A stretch of DNA of 19,464 bases from Dehalococcoidia bacterium UBA1332 (GTDB taxonomy: Bacteria > Chloroflexota > Dehalococcoidia > Lucifugimonadales > Lucifugimonadaceae). Shown piece after piece: positions 1 to 7,035 of the stretch (position 1 is the stretch's first letter; each line of letters starts with the position of its first letter). The notes below the pieces were generated by a model. The model saw only the letters and a list, made by a program, of their open reading frames with translations, was not told where the DNA came from and made no database searches. A program made the position numbers and the translations under genes. Location: positions 1 through 19,464 of the forward strand of contig DBSW01000075.1 in assembly GCA_002306745.1 (NCBI GenBank). The letters are read 5' to 3'.

Positions 1-353
1 CCTCGCTTGCCAACTGGGGGGTATTTCACGGCATCGACGACTTTTTTTGCATCGGCGTAATTGTTGATTAATGGGATCATTACACCCGCAGCACCTGCAT
101 CCATATATCGTTGTATATTCTGTTGTTCATTTAGACCGATGCGAAGGATTGCTGTCGTACCGGAGACCTCTGCAGCTCGGATCATATGCTCAGCCGTCTC
201 GTAGTCCATCGGGCCATGTTCACAGTCGATAACGACAAAATCGAAGCCCATCCAGCCCATCGTTTCTGTGATTCCGGGAGATGGCAGTCCTATGAACGGC
301 CCAATTGCCGTTTTGCCTTCGTTAAGTTTCTGTTTTAGTGTGTTCTTATTCAC
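1..353 (-). CDS. HpcH/HpaI-family aldolase, N-terminal part (runs off the left edge)
   Basis: Reverse-strand frame of 117 codons, open to the window edge, starting at GTG 353-351 with a TTGGAG Shine-Dalgarno-like stretch about 11 nt upstream. The protein shows the start of the TIM-barrel class II 2-keto-acid aldolase family (HpaI, YfaU/RhmA, GarL). The strand ending in VVIDCEHGPMD carries the catalytic-base His (about residue 46), LRIG carries the phosphate/pyruvate-binding Arg (about 71), and AGAAGVMIP follows the family pattern. Such enzymes reversibly cleave 2-keto-3-deoxy or 4-hydroxy-2-oxo acids to pyruvate plus an aldehyde, using a divalent metal. The metal-ligand Glu and Asp lie beyond the visible part. 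The substrate cannot be told; some members are annotated as citrate lyase beta-like. The gene is divergent from the beta-lactamase-family gene at 517, with 163 nt between them. Confidence 0.88.
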   Translation of the reverse strand, partial: MNKNTLKQKLNEGKTAIGPFIGLPSPGITETMGWMGFDFVVIDCEHGPMDYETAEHMIRAAEVSGTTAILRIGLNEQQNIQRYMDAGAAGVMIPLINNYADAKKVVDAVKYPPVGKR

Positions 354-504
354 TCGTTTGAACTCCAAGAGTTTGACTGTAAATATCTTCTGAGGAGAAT
401 ACCCCTTAGTTGTCGCCGTTGATAGTGGCTCAGTGAGTTACGGGGCGGTTTATCGTTCCGCATTTGTCATCGTTGTTAATTGGACTAGAAGCGTATTCCC
501 TAAC

Positions 505-510
505 TACTAT
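505..510 (+). promoter_or_regulatory. Candidate -10 element for a leaderless transcript
   Basis: TACTAT ends 6 nt before the GTG start at 517, so a transcript initiated at normal distance would begin at or very near the start codon. A weak -35-like TTGGAC lies at 480-485 (19-nt spacer). There is no Shine-Dalgarno sequence before the GTG, which fits a leaderless mRNA. The call rests on spacing and hexamer resemblance only. Confidence 0.3.
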
Positions 511-516
511 TGATGT

Positions 517-1653
517 GTGGATTATCTAGAATCATCATCAAAATCAATCTTAAGCCCTGAATTTCAATGTGTTCATGATCTTTTAGCCCAACAGATCGAA
601 TTGGGTTTGCATCCTGGCGCTCAACTTTGCGTCGCAATTAAAGGAAAAATAGTAGCTGATTTTGCAGTAGGTGAAACGATGGTTGGATCGGGGGTATTTC
701 TGACTAATCGATCGGTGATGCCGTTATTTTCATCCGCTAAGCCGATCACGGCTGTGGCACTGGGTATTTTAGTCGAGAATGGCGAACTTAGTTTAGATGA
801 ACCTGTAGCGACCCATATTCCCGAATTTGGTGCAAAAGGCAAGTCTTCGATTCTGGTAAGGCATTTAATGAATCACACCTCGGGTGTTTATGAAGATTCA
901 GTTGCCGATCGTGATGCGGATCGAGATGAACTCATACGACGATTGAGCAATGCTGGGATGATTGAAGGTTGGGTTCCCGGAGAACGTTCTGCCTATATAC
1001 CTACTACTGGCTGGTACATTTTGGGTGAGTTAATTCAGAGAGTTAGTGGGATGTCATTTGAATTATTCTTGCAACAGTTCATATTTGATCGTGTTGGTAT
1101 GCATAATTCCTATACTCATGTTGATCTGAAACTAGCGTCAACTTTAGGATCCTCTCTAGCTACTATGTATGATTCAAGTTGCTCACCAATGGTGCCTGAT
1201 CCAGCTTACTCAACCATGCGAAGTGCACCCTTTGCTAGGCCTGGGAGTAGTTTCCACGCACCCGCACATGATTTAGTTCTGTTTTACTCTATGCTGTTGA
1301 GAGATGGTGTTTCTTGCAATGGAGATAGGATTATTTCTAAGCAGATGGTCGAGCAATTAACTGCCAGAGAGAATGATGGAATTTTTGACGAAACATTTGG
1401 TGTAGTAATGGATCGTGGTCTTGGTTTTTTTATCGATAGCCAGCGTCACGGTCCGGTCGTACCTTATGGTTACGGACTAGCAGCTTCACCATATACCTTT
1501 GGGCATGGTGGTAAAGAGTCGTCTACAGGCTTTGCAGATCCTGAGAAGGAACTCGCAGTATCACTGATATTTAACGGAATGCCTGGTGGTGGTCAACATG
1601 ACCGAAGGCTGAAACAGGTACTGGCGGCGGTTTATGAAGCTACTGGCTTTTAG
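517..1653 (+). CDS. Serine hydrolase of the beta-lactamase family (class C / esterase type)
   Basis: 378-residue protein of the PF00144 family (class C beta-lactamases, DD-peptidases, EstB-type esterases). The catalytic SxxK motif is S72-S-A-K75, in the usual context after a start-to-Ser distance of about 70 residues. The YxN region appears as AYIPTTGWYILGE (around 158-170), with the YxP form that many esterase-like members carry rather than YSN. A C-terminal H330-G-G replaces the KTG box. No signal peptide is seen, so the enzyme is probably cytoplasmic and more likely an esterase or amidase than an antibiotic-resistance enzyme. The start is GTG 517: an in-frame TGA lies just upstream (511-513) and no later Met precedes the fold. 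There is no Shine-Dalgarno. The stop TAG (1651-1653) shares bases with the stop of convergent tmk. The natural substrate is unknown. Confidence 0.85.
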   Translation: MDYLESSSKSILSPEFQCVHDLLAQQIELGLHPGAQLCVAIKGKIVADFAVGETMVGSGVFLTNRSVMPLFSSAKPITAVALGILVENGELSLDEPVATHIPEFGAKGKSSILVRHLMNHTSGVYEDSVADRDADRDELIRRLSNAGMIEGWVPGERSAYIPTTGWYILGELIQRVSGMSFELFLQQFIFDRVGMHNSYTHVDLKLASTLGSSLATMYDSSCSPMVPDPAYSTMRSAPFARPGSSFHAPAHDLVLFYSMLLRDGVSCNGDRIISKQMVEQLTARENDGIFDETFGVVMDRGLGFFIDSQRHGPVVPYGYGLAASPYTFGHGGKESSTGFADPEKELAVSLIFNGMPGGGQHDRRLKQVLAAVYEATGF

Positions 1654-2408
1654 ACTTTAAATGTGGATTCTGAGACACCGCGCTCGATCAATAACCTTCG
1701 TACCCTTTTAAGAATTGCATCGGCGACTCTATGACCTGCTTGGTCAGCACGTATCACGGCCCACCGTGATTCAGTTTTAGACATTTCAAGATATCCTCTG
1801 CGAATATTCTCATGGAATTTCAAAGGTAGATCTTCGAATCTTCGCTGGTCTTCGTCATCGACTCTGCTAGGGTTGATACTGCCACTAAAGAGACTAGGTT
1901 CATTTGAAATTCTGCTTAGGCTTATCTTTGGATCAAGGTCTAAAAGTACCGTTAGATGTGGTATGTATCCTGCAGTAGCGATCTGGTTAAGTTTGCTGAT
2001 TGTTTTCAGGTCGCCACCTCGCGCGTATCCCTGATACGCAACCGTAGAGTCGGTGTAGCGGTCTAGTATTACGACTTTGCCTCGGTCCAGAGCAGGTCGG
2101 ATCATCTCAAACATTAATTGAGCGCGAGCTGCCTCAAATAATAATGTTTCTGCTAGAGGCGACGACGAGTTGGCTCGTTTGATCCAGTTTCGAATATTAT
2201 TGCCAAGATCCGAACTGCCTGGTTCGTGAGCTTGGATGGTGTCGATCCCAAAACTCTGTAACTTGTGAAATAACCGTTCGGCTTGAGTTGATTTTCCTAC
2301 TCCCTCTCCTCCTTCGAAGGTAATTAATACCCCGCCTGCAACGGTCTTTTTTTTCATACGGTCTGAGTCTGCTCCGAAATCCATTTCTTCTTGTTGTATG
2401 CCGTTCAA
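1650..2408 (-). CDS. tmk: Thymidylate kinase (dTMP kinase)
   Basis: Phosphorylates dTMP to dTDP with ATP, an essential cytoplasmic step of dTTP synthesis. The P-loop GGEGVGKST sits at residues 33-41, the DRYxxS motif (DRYTDS) at 116-121 followed by AYQGYARGG, and HEPGSS at 61-66 replaces the usual REPGG substrate loop. A lid-like region rich in Arg follows DLDPKISLSRIS. At 252 residues it is about 40 longer than typical. Roughly 27 residues precede the first beta strand, and the lid segment is also long. The longest start is TTG 2408, with AGGA 7 nt upstream. ATG at 2357 (residue 18) would give a more usual length but lacks a well-spaced ribosome site. It lies 61 nt downstream of the R3H ATPase gene and is probably co-transcribed. 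The stop TAA (1650-1652) overlaps the convergent stop TAG at 1651-1653. Confidence 0.93.
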   Translation of the reverse strand: MNGIQQEEMDFGADSDRMKKKTVAGGVLITFEGGEGVGKSTQAERLFHKLQSFGIDTIQAHEPGSSDLGNNIRNWIKRANSSSPLAETLLFEAARAQLMFEMIRPALDRGKVVILDRYTDSTVAYQGYARGGDLKTISKLNQIATAGYIPHLTVLLDLDPKISLSRISNEPSLFSGSINPSRVDDEDQRRFEDLPLKFHENIRRGYLEMSKTESRWAVIRADQAGHRVADAILKRVRRLLIERGVSESTFKV

Positions 2409-2469
2409 TTTTTGGTCCTATATTTGCGTTTTTGCGTTGGTTGTTCGCATCAGAAAACTTTAGTCCAGC

Positions 2470-4167
2470 CTATCGTTTACGCCGACGGATTACAACGCGT
2501 CTAGATGGCTCTCTACCCATACTCGCTGAACCAAGATTGTTACGCGCAGCTAGACTGTGTTGCATTCGACGTACATATGGAGGTTGCGACATCAACTCCA
2601 CCCGCTGTTCGCCCGATATGACTCGGGTGATTGCGTCTTCAGTTTCTCGTAATGCTTCTCGAGAGCGGCCGTTATGCTTGTGCTCTTCGAAATTTTGTGG
2701 TTCGAATTTTTCTGCATGTATTTGATCTTGAGCAAAGCGTTTCAAGAATTGTCGGATCTGTTCTTTTGTTCCGCGTCTTAGTACATGAACCATCACACCA
2801 TCGCGTTCAGCTCTTCTAACAGCCGAAGGTCTTCGGCTGTAGTGTGATTTTGTTGTAACGAAAATTTCCGCAGAATCTACGAAATCGACTATTTGCACTG
2901 GTGCGTTTGTCTCGGAATTAACGTCTTCTATTGCCGTTTTCGGAATCCCGAAAGCGAAAACCTTTGTAGTTGCTTGTTTTGGTGCAGTAGGTAAGTTTTC
3001 TTGCTCAGAAAAATATCGATCGGAATGCGGTATATTATTTCGGCGGGTAATATCTTTTCGTGCACGCTCGTGAGTGTGGCTTCGGCGTTCGCGTTTACGA
3101 CCGAGTTCACTTATGTCGAACGGAGTAGGTGACAATTCGGATTCTGATCCTCGGATTTCCTGGACCTCAACCTCAACCTGGCCATTGGGTTGCAGGCGTC
3201 GTACTTCCTGTGGAATTGATATTCCCCGTAACATTCTGTCTACAGCCGTTCCAACTTCAGGATGTATTGCTACGGTATTACGCTCTCGTATTTCGACGAC
3301 GATATCGAATGTAGGTTCATGCTTTCGCTCGAGAACCGTTTTTTGTGTGCGTCGTCGTCTTGCTTCGATATCACCCAGAGTTACGGTTTGTTGTCCTCCA
3401 ACTAGGTCAGCCAGTGTTGGATTTGATATCACGTTTCCGAGGGTGTTTCCGTGTGCGGTGGCTACAAGTTGCACACCCCTTTCGGCGATCGTTCTGGCGG
3501 CCAGCGCTTCGAGTTCAGTACTCATTTCGTCGATTACAATGACTTCGGGCATGTGGTTCTCTACAGCCTCTATCATTACATTATGCTGAAGGCTGGTGTT
3601 GGCCACCTGCATGCGTCGTGCTTGACCTATCGCTGGATGTGGTACGTCGCCGTCTCCAGCAATTTCGTTAGATGTGTCAACTACTACTACGCGTTTACCC
3701 GCTTCGTCTGAAAGTACACGGGCGGTTTCTCTTAGGATTGTCGTCTTTCCAACCCCGGGGCGTCCTAAGATCAAGACACTTTTACCAGAACTGATGAGAT
3801 CTTCGATGAGTCTGACCGAACCGTAAACTGCTCGACCTACTCTGCAAGTTAGACCGACGGGTTCACCTGCGCGGTTACGCATTACCGATATTCTATGCAA
3901 AGTTCTTTCTATACCGGCTCGATTGTCGTCTCCGAAATGGCCTACATGATCAATAACTTTACCTATGTGGTCTCTAGTAATTTCGAAATCTGTGATCGGT
4001 ATATTATCTAGCGCTAATCTTGCTTCTGGGCTCCTACCCAAGTCTAAGATTACTTCTACTAAATCACCGATATCTTTGCGATCTCTCAGTGCCGAGGCAA
4101 TTTCTGTAGGGAAAATTCTGACGAAAGCCTCTAGATCGTCTACTACCTGTGCATTGGGATCTGACAG
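2470..4167 (-). CDS. SpoIIIAA-like AAA ATPase with C-terminal R3H nucleic-acid-binding domain, CTG start
   Basis: 565 residues if started at CTG 4167. From that start the domains are an N-terminal helical segment, then a secretion/SpoIIIAA-type P-loop ATPase with Walker A GRPGVGKTT (about 135-143), Walker B VIVIDEM (about 209-215) and sensor ATAHG (about 236-240). A long charged, low-complexity linker follows, and then a C-terminal R3H motif, R533-xxx-H537, in PPYVRRMQH followed by GREPSRR. R3H domains bind single-stranded nucleic acid; the cellular role of this family is not established. The first conventional initiator (TTG 4041) would cut off the family-like N-terminus (VVDDLEAFVRIF...DLVEVILDLGRSPEAR). 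Upstream the frame stays open to a TGA, and AAGGAG lies 9 nt before CTG 4165-4167, so CTG is the best start. The neighbours, the GNAT-like gene upstream and tmk downstream, suggest one operon. Confidence 0.85.
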   Translation of the reverse strand: MSDPNAQVVDDLEAFVRIFPTEIASALRDRKDIGDLVEVILDLGRSPEARLALDNIPITDFEITRDHIGKVIDHVGHFGDDNRAGIERTLHRISVMRNRAGEPVGLTCRVGRAVYGSVRLIEDLISSGKSVLILGRPGVGKTTILRETARVLSDEAGKRVVVVDTSNEIAGDGDVPHPAIGQARRMQVANTSLQHNVMIEAVENHMPEVIVIDEMSTELEALAARTIAERGVQLVATAHGNTLGNVISNPTLADLVGGQQTVTLGDIEARRRRTQKTVLERKHEPTFDIVVEIRERNTVAIHPEVGTAVDRMLRGISIPQEVRRLQPNGQVEVEVQEIRGSESELSPTPFDISELGRKRERRSHTHERARKDITRRNNIPHSDRYFSEQENLPTAPKQATTKVFAFGIPKTAIEDVNSETNAPVQIVDFVDSAEIFVTTKSHYSRRPSAVRRAERDGVMVHVLRRGTKEQIRQFLKRFAQDQIHAEKFEPQNFEEHKHNGRSREALRETEDAITRVISGEQRVELMSQPPYVRRMQHSLAARNNLGSASMGREPSRRVVIRRRKR

Positions 4168-4176
4168 TTCGAAATA

Positions 4177-4182
4177 CTCCTT
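4177..4182 (-). promoter_or_regulatory. Shine-Dalgarno that decides a CTG start
   Basis: The reverse strand reads AAGGAG here, 9 nt before CTG at 4167-4165. It is among the strongest ribosome-binding sequences on the reverse strand of the window and has no ATG, GTG or TTG at a suitable distance in the ATPase frame. It is the main argument for the non-standard start of the R3H ATPase. Confidence 0.6.
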
Positions 4183-4198
4183 AAATATGTTGTGTGCA

Positions 4199-4218
4199 AT
4201 TCAAATTTTATTTTGAAT
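4199..4218. repeat. AT-rich inverted repeat between genes
   Basis: ATTCAAA and TTTGAAT arms of 7 bp enclose a 6-nt T-rich loop in the 71-nt gap between the GNAT-like gene and the R3H ATPase gene. The stem is AT-only apart from one C-G pair, so it is weak as a terminator. It could be an mRNA-processing or attenuation element, or chance in an AT-rich spacer. Confidence 0.3.
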
Positions 4219-4238
4219 ATAAGGGTTCAGTTCTAAAT

Positions 4239-5177
4239 TTATCCGATTGTTGCGAGTGTTGGTGAAACTTCAGGTATGGGTTCAGCTAATGGCTTAACCA
4301 TTACTTCGTATTCCGCTAACTGCCTAAACCCTATTGTTAGTAGAAAATGTGAGAGCATAGGACGGAATTCTTGAACTGACGTTGTTACTCGGTCCTCCTT
4401 AGAACGTGTAACGGCAGCCAATATAAGCTCAGGTAATTCCGAAGTTGCTTCGTTTGAATATTTAATTTGGAACATGTGCCCTGATCGAATGGATTTTTGT
4501 TGTAGCATCCCCCCGATTTCACCATTATTCATATCAAAAATTAATTCGGTTGTATGACCCCCTAAACCTTCGTAACCTGCCAACCAATCCTCAATGGTTT
4601 GCCCTGATTTCTGTTTAATGTTTGTGGGTGTGGTGGCGTTATGAAGTTTGAATAATCTATAGTCATCAGAAGCCTCACGGTACCTGAGATTAATTGATTG
4701 ATTCGCTGTGGGTATATTACTGGCGAGACTATTAGATGAGCCTGTCCCTAATATATGTTCTCTATACAAAAATGAGTAGCCCACTTTTTTCGCTTCATCC
4801 GATAATGCACTATTTGCCGGAACTCTCGCGAATATTCGACTTGCTCCTGCGGCACCGGCGGGTATGGAAATTTGTTCTAGTAAATCAGCGGCAAGTTTTG
4901 GACTAGAATTTTTTAGATAAAGTTCACTAACTTCCCATGACTGGGCACCTGATCTTGGTCCTGCGTATAGGATGGCTTGAATCTCTCCGCGGTGGATTTG
5001 TACCCAACATCTCTGCCATGCTCGCAGGGATAGTGCTCTTCCAGCATACTTGACTATCGGAAATCCTAATGGGCCACCTGTGAGCGCTCTTAACATTGTG
5101 CACGTTTCACCCCGACCTGCCGACTGACTGAATTTTAGAAGTCTTGGAGAATCTGTAGGGTGCAGATGCCGGATCAT
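4239..5177 (-). CDS. GNAT-fold protein, apparently two tandem degenerate GNAT domains
   Basis: 312 residues with no confident named function. The first half ends with a pattern typical of GNAT acetyltransferases: strand WEVSELYL, helix LAADLLEQI, strand ASRIFARVPANS, helix ALSDEAKKVGY, strand FLYREHIL (about 81-142). The acetyl-CoA pyrophosphate loop RxxGxG/A is not recognisable. The second half (about 164-305) opens with INLRYREASDDYRLFKLHN, resembling a GNAT first strand and helix, and closes with LSHFLLTIGFRQLAEYEVMVK, resembling the last strands. A tandem GNAT arrangement is therefore inferred. ATG 5177 starts 15 nt after the pdxT stop, so it is very likely co-translated or co-transcribed with pdxST. 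Whether it still acylates anything is doubtful. A non-catalytic or structural role is possible. Confidence 0.6.
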   Translation of the reverse strand: MIRHLHPTDSPRLLKFSQSAGRGETCTMLRALTGGPLGFPIVKYAGRALSLRAWQRCWVQIHRGEIQAILYAGPRSGAQSWEVSELYLKNSSPKLAADLLEQISIPAGAAGASRIFARVPANSALSDEAKKVGYSFLYREHILGTGSSNSLASNIPTANQSINLRYREASDDYRLFKLHNATTPTNIKQKSGQTIEDWLAGYEGLGGHTTELIFDMNNGEIGGMLQQKSIRSGHMFQIKYSNEATSELPELILAAVTRSKEDRVTTSVQEFRPMLSHFLLTIGFRQLAEYEVMVKPLAEPIPEVSPTLATIG

Positions 5178-5192
5178 GCTTTGATTTTTCGG

Positions 5193-5867
5193 TTACTCGT
5201 CAACATTGCGGTTTGTAGATTCAGAGCGGCATTCTTCAGCCATAGAGACAAATAGGGAGTGAAGGCGCGTATCTTGGGTGAGTTCAGGATGAAATGATGT
5301 GGCTAGCACTCGTCCTTTTCTCACCGCGACCGTCTGTGCCGGAGTGCCATCCGATTTCTCGGGCACCACAGCCAACGTTTCTACTCCAGCGCCTGTGCTC
5401 TGCACGATAGGTGCACGAATAAACACTGCTCGCATCGGGTCACCATCAATACCTTGAATATTCACTTCGGCTTCGAAACTATCCACCTGTCGGCCGAAGT
5501 AGTTGCGAGCGACATTGATGTCTATAAAATTAAGCGGAATGGGATAAGGGTCTGCCAGCTCACGAGCTATTACTATCATGCCAGCGCAGGTGCCCCAAAG
5601 TGCCATGCCAGATTCGACACGATTACGAAGTGTTTCGACGAGATCGAACATATGGAGTAACTTGACGATAGTGGTGCTCTCTCCGCCAGGGATTATCAAC
5701 CCATCGATATCATTTAGTTGTTGCACCTTGCGAACTTCGAGTGCTGAGATTCCAATAAGTTTGAGCATGTTTATGTGCTCAGCGAAATCGCCTTGAAGCG
5801 CGAGCACACCGATGCAGGGCTGTCCCAGCACCGATGTGCTTGAATTCTTTTTCAATCCTTCTACCAA
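5193..5867 (-). CDS. pdxT: Pyridoxal 5'-phosphate synthase glutaminase subunit PdxT
   Basis: Class I glutamine amidotransferase that hydrolyses glutamine and channels ammonia to PdxS for de novo PLP synthesis. Motifs seen are GVLALQGDFAEH (20-31), the oxyanion loop IPGGESTT (59-66), nucleophile Cys94 in LWGTCAGM, and the His193/Glu195 pair in SFHPEL, so all catalytic residues are intact. The longest start is TTG 5867, overlapping the pdxS stop by 7 nt. Family members usually begin only a few residues before GVLALQGDF, so a later TTG (5855) or GTG start is also possible, which would remove much of the 17-residue N-terminal extension. The C-terminal tail after the HPE motif is Ser/Glu-rich and unremarkable. 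Tight coupling to pdxS fits the PdxST complex of 12 + 12 subunits. Confidence 0.95.
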   Translation of the reverse strand: MVEGLKKNSSTSVLGQPCIGVLALQGDFAEHINMLKLIGISALEVRKVQQLNDIDGLIIPGGESTTIVKLLHMFDLVETLRNRVESGMALWGTCAGMIVIARELADPYPIPLNFIDINVARNYFGRQVDSFEAEVNIQGIDGDPMRAVFIRAPIVQSTGAGVETLAVVPEKSDGTPAQTVAVRKGRVLATSFHPELTQDTRLHSLFVSMAEECRSESTNRNVDE

Positions 5868-6805
5868 CCGCGGGATTGGAGCTGCTGCTCTTGTGGAATT
5901 TTATTCGCTTCGATTCCGGGCATAGCGTCACCAAGCCCCCTAGAAATTTCAGCCAGCATGTCGGGATCGTTATAGTGAGTGGTTGCTTTTACGATCGCTG
6001 CAGCCATGGTTTCCGGATTGTCACTTTTGAAAATTCCAGAACCAACGAACACACCCTCTACGCCTATTTGCATTAGAAGTGCAGCATCTGCCGGTGTTGC
6101 AATTCCACCTGCGGCGAAGTTGACGACCGGGAGCTTACCAGTCTGAGCGACCTCTACAACAAGCTCGTACGGGGCCTGATAGTCACGTGCTAATGACATG
6201 AGCTCTTCAGATGGGGCATGCTGTATCGCTCTTATATCAGCCTGAATTTGGCGTGCATGTGTTACTGCATGGACAACATCACCAGTTCCAGCTTCACCCT
6301 TTGTTCGTATCATTGCAGCACCTTCGCCGATTCTTCGGAGTGCCTCACCTATATTTCGAGCTCCACATACATATGGCATTTTAAATTGCCACTTATCGAT
6401 GTGAAACTCATCATCGGCGGGGGTTAAAACCTCTGATTCATCGCAGTAGTCAACACCTAGAGATTCGAGAATTTGAGCTTCGACAAAGTGTCCTATCCGA
6501 GCTTTTGCCATAACCGGTATCGATACTGCATCTATTATTCCGGAGATAAGATCAGGATCGGACATTCTCGCTACGCCGCCATCACGACGTATGTCAGAAG
6601 GAACGCGCTCAAGTGCCATTACAGACACTGCTCCAGCGTCTTCTGCTACCTTTGCTTGATCTGGGGTCACGACGTCCATTATGACGCCACCCTTGAGCAT
6701 CTGTGCTAAACCGCCCTTTACGCGCCAATCGCCTACTTCAGGCCTCGACATTTCTTTCCAGCGTTGAGCACCTTTGACTGTGCCATTAGTAGTGGATGTT
6801 GCCAT
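5861..6805 (-). CDS. pdxS: Pyridoxal 5'-phosphate synthase lyase subunit PdxS
   Basis: Condenses ribose 5-phosphate, glyceraldehyde 3-phosphate and ammonia (from PdxT) to PLP. From ATG 6805 it has 314 residues; the family usually has about 295. Visible motifs are MDVVTP with the catalytic Asp44, MALERVPSDIR, the Schiff-base Lys101 in MAKARIGHFVEA, and the second Lys169 in MIRTKGEAGTGDV. The internal ATG 6805 is preferred over ATG 6838 because AAAGGA lies 10 nt before it and the eleven extra residues are not family-like. The stop TAG overlaps the start of pdxT. Upstream are about 230 nt to gap, holding a TATAAT box with an overlapping palindrome, so this is probably the first gene of the pdxS-pdxT-GNAT-R3H ATPase-tmk unit. 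Confidence 0.96.
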   Translation of the reverse strand: MATSTTNGTVKGAQRWKEMSRPEVGDWRVKGGLAQMLKGGVIMDVVTPDQAKVAEDAGAVSVMALERVPSDIRRDGGVARMSDPDLISGIIDAVSIPVMAKARIGHFVEAQILESLGVDYCDESEVLTPADDEFHIDKWQFKMPYVCGARNIGEALRRIGEGAAMIRTKGEAGTGDVVHAVTHARQIQADIRAIQHAPSEELMSLARDYQAPYELVVEVAQTGKLPVVNFAAGGIATPADAALLMQIGVEGVFVGSGIFKSDNPETMAAAIVKATTHYNDPDMLAEISRGLGDAMPGIEANKIPQEQQLQSRGW

Positions 6806-6919
6806 CGTTTTACTATCCTTTCGGCTTTTATTGATCATTCCGTTTTTGGTTGGTTTTCAAAACGGAAGATTTATTTTCAGCGCGATCGCGACACCGAACC
6901 CGCGTCGCACTGCAGCGTC

Positions 6920-6945
6920 ATTTCGACGCATTGGTCGAAATTATA
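6920..6945 (-). promoter_or_regulatory. Putative pdxS promoter -10 box overlapped by a palindrome
   Basis: Reverse-strand TATAAT occupies 6945-6940. A perfect inverted repeat with 8-bp arms (ATTTCGAC / GTCGAAAT) and a 6-nt centre spans 6941-6920, so its first arm overlaps the end of the -10 box. The recognisable -35 is poor. The geometry is that of an operator at which a dimeric repressor would block polymerase. It could also be a 5'-leader hairpin, about 115 nt before the pdxS start. No nearby regulator gene is visible. Confidence 0.45.
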
Positions 6946-7035
6946 CGCTTAGCTGCGGCAAAAGGCTGGAATAGATATGACCTAATCAAGTTTTGATATC
7001 GACTGTAGCGTGTTGATTAAGTCAGATAATTGGTC

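Noticed and set aside
517..1653. Antibiotic-resistance beta-lactamase
   Set aside because: There is no signal peptide, the YxN box is replaced by a YxP form and KTG by HGG, all typical of esterase-like members of the family.
3074..3589. 171-codon plus-strand open frame inside the ATPase gene
   Set aside because: It is antisense to the AAA/R3H ATPase, whose Walker motifs and family-like sequence are clear. The shadow protein is Ser/Arg-rich without recognisable motifs.
6983..7019. TAATCAA/TTGATTA inverted repeat as a gap terminator
   Set aside because: The arms are AT-rich, the loop is 23 nt and no T-run follows, so it is not convincing.
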